64,000 nt of DNA, taken from Arthrobacter castelli DSM 16402 (GTDB lineage Bacteria > Actinomycetota > Actinomycetes > Actinomycetales > Micrococcaceae). Each line of letters opens with the position of its first letter. The stretch's first letter is position 1. Both the position numbers and the translations under genes were made by a program. Location: contig NZ_AUMN01000010.1 in the NCBI RefSeq assembly GCF_000430705.1, positions 62,001 through 126,000 on the forward strand, read 5' to 3'. Below the pieces are notes generated by a model. The model searched no databases and was not told the DNA's origin. It was given only the letters and a program-made list of their open reading frames with translations. This document shows positions 40,913-49,097 of the stretch, in pieces.

Positions 40913-42010
40913 TTAGACGGCGGCAAGTGAGTTACTCAAAACCCTGACGACCGCTTCGGTAACCTGCTCGGTGCTGGCTGTGCCGCCGACGTCGCGCGTG
41001 AGGTGGCCGGAGGCGGTCGCCGACTCAATTGCCGACTCGACTCGTCGTGCCTCGTTGTGCAGGCCAAAGTGATCGAGCATCAGAGCGGCACTGGCGATGG
41101 CTCCGGTGGGATTGCTGATTCCTTTACCAGCGATGTCTGGGGCGGAACCGTGAACTGGTTCGAACATCGAGGGGAAATGGTGGTCCGGGTTGAGATTCGC
41201 ACTGGCGGCCAAGCCGAGGCTGCCTGCCATTGCGGATCCGAGGTCCGAGAGGATGTCTGCGTTGAGGTTGGAGGCCACAACTACCGAGAGATCGTCGGGG
41301 TGGAGTACGAACTTGGCGCTCATAGCATCGACAAGCACGCTTTCCGTTTGTACGTCAGGGTAGTCCGAGGCCACCCTGGCGAAGACTTCATCCCACAACA
41401 CCATGCCGTACTGCTGGGCGTTGGACTTGGTGACGCTGGAAACCTTCTTCACGGTCCGGGTGCGCGCAAGGTCAAAGGCGAAACGGATGATACGTTCGCA
41501 GCCTTTTTCGGTGAAGAGCGAGGATTGGATGGCAACTTCGTTGCCTGGACCGCGGCCGGAGAGGTTTCGTCCGCCGAGGCCCGCGTACTCGCCTTCGCTG
41601 TTCTCGCGGACCACAACCCAGTCGAGCTCCGTCTGGTCTGCTTTACGCAGTGGAGACTCCACGCCCGGCAGGAACTTCACCGGCCGGATATTTGCCCACT
41701 GATCGAAGTTCTGGGTGATATTCAGGCGCAGGCCCCAAAGGCTGATGTGATCGGGAACGTTCTCCCATCCGACCGCACCGAAATAGATGGCGTCGAACGA
41801 CTTCAAGGCCTCCAAGCCATCGGGGGCCATCATGACGCCATGCTCGGTGTAATACTGCGAACCCCATGGAAACTCTGTCCAGTCGAAGGAGAACTTGCCT
41901 GCGGACTGTTCGGCCACCACGTCCATAACCCGGCGGCCTGCTGCGATGACTTCCTTGCCCACGCCATCGGCGGGAATTGAAGCGATTCTGAAAACCTGGT
42001 GCTCACCCAT
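40913..42010 (-). CDS. Tartrate/D-malate dehydrogenase family protein
   Basis: A 365-residue beta-decarboxylating dehydrogenase of the isocitrate/isopropylmalate superfamily. VVRENSEGEYAGLGGR (about 135-150) and EPVHGSAPDIAGKGISNPTG (about 283-302) match the TtuC/DmlA branch, as does SLWGLRLNITQNFDQWANIRP. It oxidises tartrate or D-malate with NAD and Mn2+. The two substrates are not separable by sequence alone. The ATG at 42010 has AAGGAGAG 7 bases upstream. It lies next to a LysR regulator and near a GntP permease, a pattern like dmlR-dmlA or tartrate loci. Confidence 0.9.
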   Translation of the reverse strand: MGEHQVFRIASIPADGVGKEVIAAGRRVMDVVAEQSAGKFSFDWTEFPWGSQYYTEHGVMMAPDGLEALKSFDAIYFGAVGWENVPDHISLWGLRLNITQNFDQWANIRPVKFLPGVESPLRKADQTELDWVVVRENSEGEYAGLGGRNLSGRGPGNEVAIQSSLFTEKGCERIIRFAFDLARTRTVKKVSSVTKSNAQQYGMVLWDEVFARVASDYPDVQTESVLVDAMSAKFVLHPDDLSVVVASNLNADILSDLGSAMAGSLGLAASANLNPDHHFPSMFEPVHGSAPDIAGKGISNPTGAIASAALMLDHFGLHNEARRVESAIESATASGHLTRDVGGTASTEQVTEAVVRVLSNSLAAV

Positions 42011-42127
42011 TGTGGCGCTCTCCTTTCTACCCGGTGCCCGCATCGGATTGCGGTGTCTTGTTCCAGTAGAGCGTCTATCCATCCATAAGGTCCAAGACCG
42101 GAATCATATTCGGAACATAGGTATTGC

Positions 42128-43030
42128 CTATGAAGGCCGAGTCCATGCTGCTGTACTTCCGGCAGACGCTTCCAGAAAAGCGCGGGCCGCCGGCGTGAGG
42201 TGGGTGGGCCGGCTGAGAAGTGCTATATGCAGCACGGTCACTGGCTCGATGCGCGCTACGCGCAGCCCCATTTGCCGGGCCAGCGGGGACCACGACGACG
42301 GCAGAACCGCATGGCCGACTCCAGCAAGTACCAGCGGAAGCACTGAGGTTCGGTGCGCGACCTCCGCGGCGATCTCGACCTGCACACCATTTGCCAGCGT
42401 GTCGTCAATCAGCCATCGCATCAGCGAACCCCGCTGAGAGACCACGACGCGGTGTTCCTCAAGGTCTTCCCGCCGAACAGACTCACCGGCACGGAAGGTG
42501 TCCGCCATCGGATTGACGACCAATACCAAGGGCTGTTCCTCGAGGTGCATTACATCAACTTCGGCGGACCGGAAAGGGCGGTCGGAACCCAAGATCCCAA
42601 TTTCGGTACTTCCGGAACGCACAGCTTCAGTCACCTCATCGGTCGTGAACGCCGCTTCAACGTTGACGGTCACTGAGGGGTGCGTTTTCGCGTACGTGGC
42701 AATCATTGACGTCAATGGTTCGATTCCAGGCGACGGCATTGCGACCACGTCCAACCGTCCACTGCGAACTCCGCGTAGCTCATCAACGGCTGTCCTCGCC
42801 GTGTCGAGGTCGCGAATGAGAACACGAGCCGGCCCCACGAGCTTTTGGCCAGCTTCACTGAGGACCACTTGACGGCCAATGCGGTGGAACAGGGGGATCT
42901 TGAGGTCGCGCTCAAGTCCCTTGATGGTTTGCGACAGCGAGGGCTGTGCAACGAGCAGATGTTCCGCAGCACGGGTGAATCCGCCATGATCGACCACTGC
43001 TAGGAAATATTTCAGCTGCCGTATATCCAC
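42128..43030 (-). CDS. LysR family transcriptional regulator
   Basis: A 300-residue regulator. The N-terminal winged helix (1-60) carries LKYFLAVVDHGGFTRAAEHLLVAQPSLSQTIKGLE-type LysR sequence, with the recognition helix around 30-48. The effector domain (about 90-290) has RSGRLDVVAMPSPGIEPL. It lies upstream of the dehydrogenase on the same strand and is divergent from the leader ORF/GntP unit, so it probably responds to the transported hydroxy acid. The GTG start is used; a GGGAT box lies 7 bases upstream. Confidence 0.92.
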   Translation of the reverse strand: MDIRQLKYFLAVVDHGGFTRAAEHLLVAQPSLSQTIKGLERDLKIPLFHRIGRQVVLSEAGQKLVGPARVLIRDLDTARTAVDELRGVRSGRLDVVAMPSPGIEPLTSMIATYAKTHPSVTVNVEAAFTTDEVTEAVRSGSTEIGILGSDRPFRSAEVDVMHLEEQPLVLVVNPMADTFRAGESVRREDLEEHRVVVSQRGSLMRWLIDDTLANGVQVEIAAEVAHRTSVLPLVLAGVGHAVLPSSWSPLARQMGLRVARIEPVTVLHIALLSRPTHLTPAARAFLEASAGSTAAWTRPS

Positions 43031-43278
43031 GATTGCTATCCCGTCTTACGAATCAGACATAGTTTGAGGCGCCAACAGCACGGCTGCTTTAGTCACCGTG
43101 GGACCTCGAAGTCGGGCCTGCCCCGGGGCAAACAGGGCCACAGCACAGTGTCTTCCTCCTGCTGCGTCCGAACAGACCCATTGATTTTGCCTATGCGAGT
43201 AGTAGATAACAAGCCTTGGACATGATGCAAATCACCAATGCATTGTTGGTTGAACCCGACAACGAAAGGACCAGGAGT

Positions 43279-43365
43279 ATGCAAACCCAGCAAGCCACCC
43301 GCACTGGCCACCGACGTACCCGGTTGCACATCGACGCGGGTATCCACCTCTCAGGCGGTGCCTGA
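43279..43365 (+). CDS. 28-residue leader ORF upstream of the GntP permease
   Basis: An ATG with AAAGGA 8 bases upstream opens a 28-codon frame, MQTQQATRTGHRRTRLHIDA and eight more residues. Its stop TGA (43363-43365) overlaps the permease ATG as TGATG. The permease itself has no good ribosome-binding site, so its translation probably depends on ribosomes finishing this ORF. The peptide is basic (five Arg, three His) with no hydrophobic segment, so it is not a signal or membrane peptide. It may be purely a coupling device, or a regulatory leader. Confidence 0.6.
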   Translation: MQTQQATRTGHRRTRLHIDAGIHLSGGA

Positions 43366-44861
43366 TGGGATGGGATCTGAGTGACTTTGGTGTCATAGCG
43401 TCAGCCGTTTTAACGATCCTTGGAATCGTCTTCCTGATTCTTAGATTGAAGGTCGATCCCGTCATAGCCCTCGTCGTAGGGTCGCTGGCACTTGTGCTGG
43501 TCAATGGGCTTGGGCCCGAAGCGGCTATTGAAGCCGTCATCACCGGTTTCGGCGACCTAATGCTTGAAATTGGCCTCGTTATTGGGTTCGGCGTTCTAAC
43601 CGGCACGCTCCTGTCATATATGGGTGCTATTCAAAAGCTCGGAGCCTTGCTCCTGAGGAAATTTGGCCCACGTGCTATGCCGTACGCCTTCGGCGTCACG
43701 ATCGGCACTGTCCTGGCGTCGCTGTTTATCGACGTTTGTCTAGTCATGACCGCGCCGCTCGCCAAAGCAACTTCCTCAAAAATTGGTAAGGACGGGCTCG
43801 CTCGAATGGCCGCGGCGGTCATGATCGGTCTTGAAGTCGCCCTGACCATGACGATACCGGGCGTGGTGGCGTTGGCGCTGTCGGGAATTCTGGATGTTCC
43901 AGTAGGCATCATGCTGATATTTGGGGTGCCGACGGCCGTTCTTACAATCGTTTCCTCCATCTTCATCATGAACGTGCTGTTCCGGATGGGCTTTTGGAAA
44001 CCAGAGCTGGATGAGTCTGCAGCCGTCGCTAAAGTGCAGGCGGCCGAGCAACGTGCAGATCAGCTGGATCCAGTGGAACGCTCTGTCGAAATCGAGGCCT
44101 CCTCCGAAGCAGGTGCAGGAGACAGGGGAGAGTTCGCGGGCAGCGCGCATATGACCGCTACAGCCACCGAGGCGCCTGAAGGTGGTGGCACCGCGATCAC
44201 CTTGGATGAAGCACGGCAGCCTGGACTGATCGTGGCGTTCGCTCCGTTGATAGTGGCGCTTCTCCTTATATCCGGCGGCGCAATCGCTGACGTTGCGGGG
44301 GTCGAATCACCTGTTCTGACTTTGTTTAGCAATCCCACAGTTGCCTTGCTTGTTGCCCTGATTGGTGCCTGGATTGTTTGCCGCTTCCACGCCGGGCACG
44401 TCGCAACAGGTCAGGCTCTGTCTCGTGGCTTTCAGGAAAGCGGCCAGATTCTGCTGATCACCGGCGTCGGAGGTTGTCTCGCCGCTGCGGTCGAGACCAT
44501 CGGTATAGGCGATATCCTCACCCAATACTTTGAGCCGGGGAGCTTTGCCCCCTTGATCCTGGTCTGGATTATCGCGGCGATTCTACATATCGCCATCGGG
44601 TCCGTGACCACAGCCGCAATCACAGCCGCAGGAATACTTGCGCCCTTCGCCGATTCGCTCGATGCCAATCCGGTTCTCATCGCCTTGGCAGCTGCCTCCG
44701 GCGGCATGTTCATTATCCATGTCACCAGCAATACCTTCTGGCTGATGAAAACACTGTTTGGTCTCAGTACCCGAGGCGCTTTCAAGACGGATACCGTAGC
44801 CGTCTCTATCGCCTCCGTGATGGGGCTCGTCTGGGTGCTGGTTCTGAGCCTGTTCATCTAG
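43365..44861 (+). CDS. GntP family permease
   Basis: A 498-residue transporter with about 12-13 helices. GFGVLTGTLLSYMGAIQKLG and IGSVTTAAITAAGILAPF match GntP-type gluconate/hydroxy-acid:H+ symporters. A hydrophilic acidic linker (about 215-285) splits the two halves and contains an in-frame EQRADQLDPVERSVEIEAS stretch. The neighbouring dehydrogenase points to tartrate or D-malate rather than gluconate. Start by TGATG overlap with the leader ORF. Base use here is less GC-rich than in flanking genes, suggesting possible acquisition of this island. Confidence 0.9.
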   Translation: MGWDLSDFGVIASAVLTILGIVFLILRLKVDPVIALVVGSLALVLVNGLGPEAAIEAVITGFGDLMLEIGLVIGFGVLTGTLLSYMGAIQKLGALLLRKFGPRAMPYAFGVTIGTVLASLFIDVCLVMTAPLAKATSSKIGKDGLARMAAAVMIGLEVALTMTIPGVVALALSGILDVPVGIMLIFGVPTAVLTIVSSIFIMNVLFRMGFWKPELDESAAVAKVQAAEQRADQLDPVERSVEIEASSEAGAGDRGEFAGSAHMTATATEAPEGGGTAITLDEARQPGLIVAFAPLIVALLLISGGAIADVAGVESPVLTLFSNPTVALLVALIGAWIVCRFHAGHVATGQALSRGFQESGQILLITGVGGCLAAAVETIGIGDILTQYFEPGSFAPLILVWIIAAILHIAIGSVTTAAITAAGILAPFADSLDANPVLIALAAASGGMFIIHVTSNTFWLMKTLFGLSTRGAFKTDTVAVSIASVMGLVWVLVLSLFI

Positions 44862-44882
44862 CGCCGTGTTCTGGACCGGGGG

Positions 44883-44918
44883 CCCCTTCTGGTGGAGCAA
44901 GGTTTCCACCCGAAGGGG
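44883..44918 (+). terminator. Terminator after the GntP gene
   Basis: CCCCTTC-TG-GTGG pairs with CCAC-CC-GAAGGGG around a short loop, 22 bases after the stop codon, followed by GTTTCGG. A moderate T-tract. Confidence 0.6.
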
Positions 44919-44955
44919 GTTTCGGCGCTAAGCAGAACCTCGACGCGATGGACCA

Positions 44956-45828
44956 TCATTTCCGATGCCTGGTCCGGCGTCGTGCGCGGCCGGCGTCCCG
45001 GCGGGCATCCTTGGCGCCGTGAAGAGCTTCATCCTGGTCGCGCTCGAGGCGGTCCACCTCCGCGTCGACGTCCTTGCGCTCCCGCTCGAGCCTGTGCAGC
45101 CGGGTCTTTAACTCGTCGATTTCTGCGGCCAGTTTCTCCTGGCGCTGGTCGGCCTCTTCGAGCTGTTCTTCGACTTCCTGCTGCCGCGACTCGGCGTCCA
45201 GCACCCGTTGTTCCGCCTGTTCAAGGTCGGATTCGGCGTCTTTATCGGGTGCTTTCGACTCCTTGGCCTGGCCGCCTTGATTGCCCCGGGGAGCAACCTC
45301 TGCGGCTCTTTCCGTGCCCATGGGCTCCGGCACGGCGACGGCGTTTTCCAGATCCACCGGCTCAAACCCCGTCGATGACAAGGAACGGGTGAGCGTGCCG
45401 CTGGAGACGGCGGCGGCCGCATCGGCGTCGGCCATTGCGGCATGCAGGGTCTGTTCGACGTCGTCCGCCACCGGGTCGCTGACCTTCTGGTCCAGCTCGT
45501 CGGCCAGCGACCGGGCCTGCTCCACCAGCGCAGCCAGCAGCTCATGCCGTTGCCCGCCGAGTTCGCGCAGTTGTTGCTGGTCAAGATCCTCCTGAGCCTG
45601 CCGCAGCGATGCGCCCAACTCCAGGACGTTGCCGATCTCCTCCAAACGCCGGCGGACCAGCATGTTCACCAGCCACGCCGCCATCGACGGTTTCGGCAGG
45701 GCGCGGATCTGCTTGCCCAATTCCTTGTCCCCGGCCCGGTTCGCTTCCGTGGCCCGCGCATTCCGGGTGGCCGTGAAGTCGCCGGGCAGCAGGGAATAGA
45801 GTTCGTCCGCGGTTGTTTGCAGGTCCAT
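44956..45828 (-). CDS. Coiled-coil protein of unknown function
   Basis: A 290-residue protein. Residues 1-70 have ADELYSLLPGDFTATRNARA and KPSMAAWLVNMLVRR, a conserved actinobacterial N-terminus without known function. Residues 190-275 form a long coiled coil (EQAEQRVLDAESRQQEVEEQ and similar heptads). The C-terminus is Arg/Lys-rich. Nucleic-acid or envelope association is conceivable from the basic tail. It starts 4 bases after the MHS transporter stop and so shares its transcript. Confidence 0.78.
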   Translation of the reverse strand: MDLQTTADELYSLLPGDFTATRNARATEANRAGDKELGKQIRALPKPSMAAWLVNMLVRRRLEEIGNVLELGASLRQAQEDLDQQQLRELGGQRHELLAALVEQARSLADELDQKVSDPVADDVEQTLHAAMADADAAAAVSSGTLTRSLSSTGFEPVDLENAVAVPEPMGTERAAEVAPRGNQGGQAKESKAPDKDAESDLEQAEQRVLDAESRQQEVEEQLEEADQRQEKLAAEIDELKTRLHRLERERKDVDAEVDRLERDQDEALHGAKDARRDAGRARRRTRHRK

Positions 45829-45832
45829 GCGG

Positions 45833-47146
45833 TTACTCGCCGGCTGCCAGTTCCGGACGGCGGTTCAACGCGGCCCCTGCGAAGAAAGCGCCGACGGCGG
45901 CCATCAGCATAATGATTCCCAACAGGACTCCCAGGGCCCACACGGAACCGTTCAGGGAGGCGGCGAGGGCCAACGCGATCGAGGGGACGAAGCCGCCGAC
46001 CATCCCGGAGATGTTGTAGGAGACGGCCACGCCGGAGTACCGGTAGCGGGTGCCGAAGAGCTGGGACAGCAGGGTGCCCAGCGGCCCATACGGCACGCCC
46101 AGCATCCCGATGCCCAGGGCGATTCCGCAGACGGCGAGGACCGGATCGCCGGAGGCGAGCAACCAGACTACAACGAAGGTGAGCGCGAACGAGGCGACTC
46201 CGCTCCAGGCCACGACTTTCCACGGATGGAAGCGGTCGGCGAGGTTGCCGCCTATGTAGATGCCGGCGGCCTCCAAAACGGCTCCGATCATCGTGGCCAG
46301 CAGCAGCGTTGAGGCCGCGATGTTGAGCACGTTCTCGCCGTAATTCACGGCGTAGACGGTCATCAGGAAGAAGCCACCGGATGCGAACAGCGACATCACG
46401 ATGACGATCAGCACGCGAGTGCCGGAGTGCCGGAAAAGCTCGACCAGCGGGATCCGCTTGGCGGTATCGGTCTTGCTGGCCTGCCGGAAGACAGGGGTCT
46501 CTTCCACCCGCAACCGCAGGTACAGGGCGATGCCCAGCAGGATGAACGAGACGAGGAACGGCAGCCGCCACCCCCACGCCATGAACTGGTCATCGGGCAG
46601 CAGCGTGACCAGGGCGATGACGCCGGAGGAGGTCACCGTGCCGACCGGGGAGCCGTACTGCGGCATCGCGCCGTAGAACGAGCGCTGCTTCACCGGCGCG
46701 TGCTCAACGGCCATCAGCACGGCGCCGCCCCACTCACCTCCCAGGGACAGGCCTTGGATGAAACGCAGTGTGGCCAGCAGTATCGGTGCGGCCGCGCCGA
46801 TGACCGCGTACGTGGGGAGCAGGCCGATGAGCCCGGTGGACATGCCGATGACCAGGATGGTGATAATCAGCGTCTTCTTCCGGCCGATCCTGTCGCCGAG
46901 ATGGCCGAAGAGCACGGCGCCGATCGGCCGGGCGATGAAGCCGACGCCGAAGCTGAGGAAGGCCAGCATGGTGCCGGCCACCGGGTCGAAGGACGGGAAG
47001 AACAACTCGTTGAAGACCAGTGCCGCGAACAGCCCGTAGAGGAAGTAGTCGTACCACTCCATCGCCGTGCCGATCAGCGACGAGAATGCCACCCGTCGCA
47101 GTTGGCGCTTGGTGATCTGGTATTCGGGTTCGGCCTCGGTTGCCAT
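45833..47146 (-). CDS. MHS family MFS transporter (ProP/ShiA/KgtP-like)
   Basis: A 437-residue 12-helix H+ symporter of the metabolite:H+ symporter group: GTAMEWYDYFLYGLFAALVF in helix 1, GHLGDRIGRKKTL in loop 2-3, and RFIQGLSLGGEWGGAVLMAVEHAP in helix 4 are diagnostic. Members carry citrate, ketoglutarate, shikimate, proline or betaine; which one cannot be told here. AAGG precedes the ATG. The coiled-coil gene follows in the same operon, which is unusual. Confidence 0.93.
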   Translation of the reverse strand: MATEAEPEYQITKRQLRRVAFSSLIGTAMEWYDYFLYGLFAALVFNELFFPSFDPVAGTMLAFLSFGVGFIARPIGAVLFGHLGDRIGRKKTLIITILVIGMSTGLIGLLPTYAVIGAAAPILLATLRFIQGLSLGGEWGGAVLMAVEHAPVKQRSFYGAMPQYGSPVGTVTSSGVIALVTLLPDDQFMAWGWRLPFLVSFILLGIALYLRLRVEETPVFRQASKTDTAKRIPLVELFRHSGTRVLIVIVMSLFASGGFFLMTVYAVNYGENVLNIAASTLLLATMIGAVLEAAGIYIGGNLADRFHPWKVVAWSGVASFALTFVVVWLLASGDPVLAVCGIALGIGMLGVPYGPLGTLLSQLFGTRYRYSGVAVSYNISGMVGGFVPSIALALAASLNGSVWALGVLLGIIMLMAAVGAFFAGAALNRRPELAAGE

Positions 47147-47217
47147 GACGCTGCCTTCTGAGGGTGGACGTGTTCTCCGTCACAACTCTAGGCGTCGAAT
47201 GCGCCGTTCGGTGCCGA

Positions 47218-49029
47218 TCAGTCGCGGATTCTCACCGCCGTCTCCCGCATGTACTGGTCCACCCGGGTATAGGCATCCCGGGTCAGCGCCTTCCACAGGG
47301 CCACGGCCAGCCGTGGATGCTCCGACTCCAGCTGTTCGATCGCCTCGCCGCTGAGCACCTTCAGCCTCACCGGCCCGACGGCCTTGACCGTTGTCTCCTG
47401 CTTGTCATTGGTTCCGAGCGCGAGCTCGCCGAAGGTCATGCCGGCGCCCAGGGTACTGAGTTTGACCCTGCCTTCGGGGGCCGGGATGGTGCTGGTGACC
47501 TTGCCCGAAACGATGAAATGCACGCCGCCGAAACGCTGCCCGACGCGGCGGATGACGTCGCCGGCGTCGTACTCCCTGGCCTCCAACAGCGACTCAAGCT
47601 GCTCAATATCGGCGCCGTCCAGCGGTTCCAGCGCCGGGCTGTCAGCCACCGGCACGATCGAGGGCAGCGAGAGTTCCTCACCATAGCGGCCGATCAATTC
47701 GTTCTCCGCCCATTCGACGGCTGTGCTGCGGGTGACAAACGTTGGCACTTCACGGTCCAGATTGTGGAACGTCTCGGCCAGCGTCCCCTCTCCATCGATC
47801 AGTGCCAGCTGGTTGCCGGCATCCGAGAGCGTTTGGCGGACCTCACTGAGCATCCGCAGCGACACATCCGAAGTCTCATCCACCCGCCGCAGGTCCAGCA
47901 CCACAAGTTCGACGTCGTCAGCCAGGTTGCTGATCTCGCGCACCATGGATTCTGTGCCGGCAAAGAGCAGGTCGCCATGCAGCTCGATCACCGCCGCCCG
48001 GTGCCCGTGTTCCTCCAGGACGGCCGCGGCCTCATCGGTGCGGCGGATCCCGGAAGGAACGCGGTTGATGTCGTAGCGGGCCCGGATCACCGACCGGCCG
48101 GTACGCCCGGCCCGCACGAAGTGCAGTTCCATGTCCCGCGAGACCCGTTGGCAGGTGGCGATGCCGCGGACACTTGAGCCATGTTCATCCAGCGGCGGCG
48201 AGTAGACCGCCAGCCCGACCTGGCCCGGCAGCACGGCGAGCGTCCCGCCGCCGACGCCGCTCTTGGCGGGCATGCCGACGTTGGCAACCCAGGCGCCGGC
48301 GTCGTCGTACATGCCGCAGGTGGTCATCACCGAGAGGACACGTTCGACCTCGGAAATATCGAGCACCTGGTCGCCCGTGACCGGATTCCGTCCGCCGTTG
48401 GCCAGGGACGCGGCCATCATGGACAAGTCCTGGCAGTTGACGTTGACCGAGCACTGGCGGAAGTAATCCTCCACCACCGGATCCGGATCTTTCTCGATGA
48501 TGTTGAACGATCGCAGCAGGTACGACAGCGCGCGGTTGCGGTACCCGTGGTTGTACTCGGACTTGTAGACGCGCTCATCCACCGTGAGGTCGCGGCCGGC
48601 GAAAGACGAATGGATGTTGAGGATCCGCTTGAATCGCGAGTTGGGACCGGAGCTCTTCACCAGCGATGTGGCAGTGATCGCGCCGGCATTGATCATCGGG
48701 TTGGACGGCCGGCCGGTGCCTTCACCCAGGGAGATCTCGTTGAACGCATCGCCGGAGGGCTCGACGTCGATCTTCCGGTCGACCGCCTCCATCCCGCGGT
48801 CGGCCAGGGCCAGCCCATAGGTGAACGGCTTGGAGATCGACTGGATGGTGAACTCCTCGCGGGTGTCGCCCACTTCGTAGACGTAGCCATCGACCGTGGC
48901 GAGGCAGATCCCATAGTTGTCCGGATCGACGTGTGCCAGGGCCGGAATGGCGCTGGAGGGCTTACCGTCACGCAGCTGCTGTATTTCGGCGTGGATCTTC
49001 TCGAGGTAGCTCTGGATGGGCGATTCCAT
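47218..49029 (-). CDS. glsA: Glutaminase with C-terminal STAS and cyclic nucleotide-binding domains
   Basis: A 603-residue fusion. Residues 1-305 are a serine-dependent beta-lactamase-fold glutaminase: SISK holds catalytic Ser64 and Lys67, and YNHGYRNRALSYLLR, GGRNPVTGDQVL and KSGVGGGTLAVLPGQ are family motifs. It hydrolyses glutamine to glutamate and ammonia. Residues about 335-430 are a STAS domain (VIELHGDLLFAGTE; LVVLDLRRVDETSDVSL), and about 470-590 a cNMP-binding fold (DVIRRVGQRFGGVHFIVSGK; GAGMTFGELALG). Plain glutaminases are about 310 residues. The appended domains suggest allosteric or regulatory control. TAGTGT 7 bases before the ATG suggests a leaderless mRNA; an in-frame GTG at 49038 is an alternative start. 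Confidence 0.92.
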   Translation of the reverse strand: MESPIQSYLEKIHAEIQQLRDGKPSSAIPALAHVDPDNYGICLATVDGYVYEVGDTREEFTIQSISKPFTYGLALADRGMEAVDRKIDVEPSGDAFNEISLGEGTGRPSNPMINAGAITATSLVKSSGPNSRFKRILNIHSSFAGRDLTVDERVYKSEYNHGYRNRALSYLLRSFNIIEKDPDPVVEDYFRQCSVNVNCQDLSMMAASLANGGRNPVTGDQVLDISEVERVLSVMTTCGMYDDAGAWVANVGMPAKSGVGGGTLAVLPGQVGLAVYSPPLDEHGSSVRGIATCQRVSRDMELHFVRAGRTGRSVIRARYDINRVPSGIRRTDEAAAVLEEHGHRAAVIELHGDLLFAGTESMVREISNLADDVELVVLDLRRVDETSDVSLRMLSEVRQTLSDAGNQLALIDGEGTLAETFHNLDREVPTFVTRSTAVEWAENELIGRYGEELSLPSIVPVADSPALEPLDGADIEQLESLLEAREYDAGDVIRRVGQRFGGVHFIVSGKVTSTIPAPEGRVKLSTLGAGMTFGELALGTNDKQETTVKAVGPVRLKVLSGEAIEQLESEHPRLAVALWKALTRDAYTRVDQYMRETAVRIRD

Positions 49030-49097
49030 GGAAGCCACACTAGATGGAATGCGCCCCGAAGTGATCCAGGTGGCGCCCGGCGTCGTCCTGTCGCCCG

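Noticed and set aside
43093-43347. 84-codon minus-strand frame upstream of GntP
   Set aside because: Antisense to the leader ORF with its good ribosome-binding site; no family-like sequence.
43365-44861. Gluconate as the GntP substrate
   Set aside because: No gluconate kinase or related gene is nearby. The neighbouring tartrate/D-malate-type dehydrogenase makes another hydroxy acid more likely.
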